Of a DNA stretch of 9,114 nt, positions 7,681 through 9,114 are shown one piece after another; position 1 is the first letter of the stretch; the number at the start of each line of letters is the position of its first letter. The position numbers and the translations under genes are program-made. The DNA is taken from positions 1-9,114 of the forward strand of contig SFOB01000154.1 of assembly GCA_004554075.1 (NCBI GenBank). Reading direction: 5' to 3'. The notes under the pieces were generated by a model. That model made no database searches, was not told the origin of the DNA, and saw only the letters and a program-made list of their open reading frames with translations. The stretch comes from Treponema sp. (GTDB lineage: Bacteria; Spirochaetota; Spirochaetia; Treponematales; Treponemataceae).

Positions 7681-7711
7681 ATACTATTTATTTATCGGCA
7701 TATAAGGTCAA
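7681..7711 (-). promoter_or_regulatory. Candidate sigma-70-type promoter for the five-gene unit
   Basis: On the minus strand TTGACC (7711-7706) matches the -35 consensus at five of six positions. TAGTAT (7686-7681) matches the -10 consensus at four of six, with a 19-bp spacer, which is slightly long. Transcription would start shortly before the Shine-Dalgarno site. It lies in the 149-bp AT-rich region between two divergent genes, the natural place for the promoter. The -10 assignment is uncertain because the region is nearly all A and T. Confidence 0.35.
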
Positions 7712-7803
7712 AAAAAACAGTTATATTTACTATATTCTTTTTCTATTATAACACATCTTTTCATTTCAGAAAACAGAAATTGTTGCCGATAAGTAAATTA
7801 TCT

Positions 7804-8301
7804 ATGAATCGTGCAAAGTATTTGGCAGCAATATTTTTAGGAACCTTCGTATACGTTCTTCTTTCGATGACTTTCGGGCAGAACAGCCTGCATTGTTATA
7901 ATAAGATGGAAGAACAGAAACGGCTTATTAGCCGACAGACTTCTGATATTCAGAATATTAACAGCGAGCTTTCTCTTGAGCTGGCGGCATTGCAGAATGA
8001 CCGTGCTGTTATTGCTTCTTATGCCCACAAACTTGATTATGTGAGTGAAGGGGAGAAGCTTGTAAAGATTACAGGTCTTAGACCAGCCCAGACAACCTTG
8101 TACGATACTGGAACCGTATTAAGACACGAAGAACCAGACTTTATTTCTGAAAAAGTATGTAAGATTGCAGGTTTTGGATTTGCTTTGCTTTGTGCGCTTG
8201 CTTTCTTTTTGTATGATATCAGTTGTGGAAATATAGTTCTTGGCAGAAATAAAAAGCCTATTGTAACAGGAATCCCTGTTTATGACCTGCCTCAGGTCTG
8301 A
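7804..8301 (+). CDS. DivIC/FtsB-like septum formation initiator with extra C-terminal membrane helix
   Basis: A 165-residue protein from ATG 7804. An in-frame opening to 7630 exists, but the upstream part overlaps the divergent gene and reads as intergenic AT-rich sequence, so the later start, directly before MNRAKYLAAI, is preferred. No strong Shine-Dalgarno site is visible. A membrane helix (about 5-24) is followed by a coiled coil (about 33-73: KMEEQKRLISRQ, INSELSLELAALQND) and then YAHKLDYVSEGEKLVKI (73-89). This matches the end of DivIC/FtsB proteins, where the coiled coil leads into a short conserved Y-x-x-P/E-G-E segment. Members of this family help build the FtsL/FtsQ division complex at the septum. 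Family members are usually about 90-120 residues; this one goes on for about 70 more, with a second hydrophobic helix (about 118-140) and a short basic tail. A weak promoter may lie at 7726-7752 (TTTACT, TATAAC). Confidence 0.72.
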   Translation: MNRAKYLAAIFLGTFVYVLLSMTFGQNSLHCYNKMEEQKRLISRQTSDIQNINSELSLELAALQNDRAVIASYAHKLDYVSEGEKLVKITGLRPAQTTLYDTGTVLRHEEPDFISEKVCKIAGFGFALLCALAFFLYDISCGNIVLGRNKKPIVTGIPVYDLPQV

Positions 8302-8314
8302 TAATTCAGTAAAA

Positions 8315-9114
8315 TCAGTTTAATCTTGTCCATACTACAGATACGCTTCCTTCCTTAAAGTCATCACCATCAGGAAGAAGTGTGTCTTTTGTACCTTTCA
8401 GAGTATTATTATCAGTAAGTGAAAGTGTCCATTTGATTGGTTTTGCAGAAACTGCGGCGGAAAGGGCTGCAGTACGCTTTAATTCCGGATAAAATGATGC
8501 GTTTGAGTTACCTTTTTGAGTGACTACCACCTTTTTTGCAGAGTCCGCCCCGGAAAGTTCAACAGTTATATTCATGGAAGCCCCGTTATTAAAGATAACA
8601 AAGCCTCGTCCACCGCGCATGATTACAATTTTATTGATGTTTTCTTCGCCGCCCCAGGTTCCCGAAAGCTCTTCTGTAGAAGCTATGGCAGTGCTTTTAA
8701 GGTTTGATGTTTCTGTAACTGAGCTTTGAATGGCTGTTGAAGAAGTATCGTTTTCAATAAGCTGTTTTATTGTATCTTTAAGAACATCCTTTGGTTCCAT
8801 AAGTAATTTATAGAAAGAATCGTATGTTTTTTTCTTGGAATGTTCTTCATTTTTGATTTTATCCACTACATAATAGGTGGTAATCCATTTGTCTGATTTT
8901 GAATCTTTTGTAATAAGGGTAAAAAAGGCCAGTTTTCCATCAGAAAAATCAGAAGAATCTGGCCTTTCGGAAAGACTTGGGCTTGTCCGCTTGTCTGAAA
9001 CTGTAAAATTATTGATTTCTGAAAGCTGGGTGTAATAAAGATCGCTTGTCATTTTTGACATGTTTGCATCTATTTCTGTAGATACAATGCCATAATAATC
9101 TATGCTGTAGGTTT
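8315..9114 (-). CDS. Unrecognised protein, 5' end outside window; probable beta-rich C-terminal domain
   Basis: The reading frame stays open from the stop TGA (8317-8315) through the ATG at 9061 to the window edge. Its first visible residues, TYSIDYYGIVSTEIDAN, read naturally into MSKMTSDLYYTQLSEI, so the true start is very likely upstream and about 265 residues are seen. The N-terminal half has alternating helix and strand stretches (LAFFTLITKD, WITTYYVVDKI). A Ser/Thr-rich linker (about 104-131 counted from the 9061 Met) leads to a C-terminal domain with SGTWGGEENI, IVIMRGGRGFVIFNNGASM and several later strands ending in VVWTRLN. This resembles small beta-barrel or lipocalin-like lipid-binding folds in character only. 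Export cannot be judged because the N-terminus is missing. It converges on the division gene with 13 nt between stops and no clear terminator hairpin there. Confidence 0.7.
   Translation of the reverse strand, partial: TYSIDYYGIVSTEIDANMSKMTSDLYYTQLSEINNFTVSDKRTSPSLSERPDSSDFSDGKLAFFTLITKDSKSDKWITTYYVVDKIKNEEHSKKKTYDSFYKLLMEPKDVLKDTIKQLIENDTSSTAIQSSVTETSNLKSTAIASTEELSGTWGGEENINKIVIMRGGRGFVIFNNGASMNITVELSGADSAKKVVVTQKGNSNASFYPELKRTAALSAAVSAKPIKWTLSLTDNNTLKGTKDTLLPDGDDFKEGSVSVVWTRLN

Noticed and set aside
7630..7803. Upstream extension of the DivIC/FtsB-like gene to 7630
   Set aside because: The extra 58 residues overlap the start and promoter region of the divergent gene and look like translated AT-rich intergenic DNA.
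8298..8309. Small palindrome CTGA-TAAT-TCAG between the convergent genes as a terminator
   Set aside because: Only a 4-bp AT-containing stem without a following T run on either strand.
9059..9061. ATG at 9061 as the true start of the last gene
   Set aside because: The frame remains open upstream to the window edge and the upstream residues read as continuous protein.

Overview
The window is low-GC, densely packed bacterial DNA. It most likely comes from a spirochaete of the genus Treponema, probably a host-associated gut, oral or ruminant type. The pointers are a tandem pair of flagellin-type Maf (DUF115) glycosyltransferases, a very acidic scaffold-like protein with a conserved helical C-terminus, and a DivIC/FtsB-like gene facing the other way. 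The genus call comes from protein character and gene company, not from a database search.

Layout, left to right. Positions 1-7654 hold one five-gene minus-strand unit, read from right to left. It starts with a 924-residue acidic protein (7654-4880). An unrecognised 266-residue protein follows (4878-4078), then two Maf-type glycosyltransferase paralogues (4075-2609 and 2612-1086). Last comes a membrane protein with an acidic linker and a GGDEF-like domain (1084 to beyond position 1). The four junctions are +1 nt, +2 nt, a 4-nt ATGA overlap and +1 nt, so the genes are very probably co-transcribed and translationally coupled. The last gene has a -1 frame disruption at a six-A run (971-976), between its first membrane helix and the rest of the protein. 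Without correction the reading stops after 54 codons.

A 149-bp AT-rich divergent region (7655-7803) separates this unit from a plus-strand DivIC/FtsB-like division gene (7804-8301) that carries an unusual extra C-terminal membrane helix. Convergent to it, 13 nt away, is the 3' part of a minus-strand gene (8315 to past 9114) for an unrecognised protein with a probable beta-rich C-terminal half.

How the genes may work together: Maf proteins of this family attach nonulosonic-acid-type sugars to flagellins in other bacteria, and treponemal flagellins are known to carry O-linked glycans. The unit could therefore serve flagellar glycosylation, with the acidic protein as an intracellular scaffold and the membrane GGDEF-like protein as a sensor or regulator. 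Only the Maf assignment rests on recognisable motifs; the joint role is inference. No RNA genes, CRISPR arrays or insertion sequences were seen.
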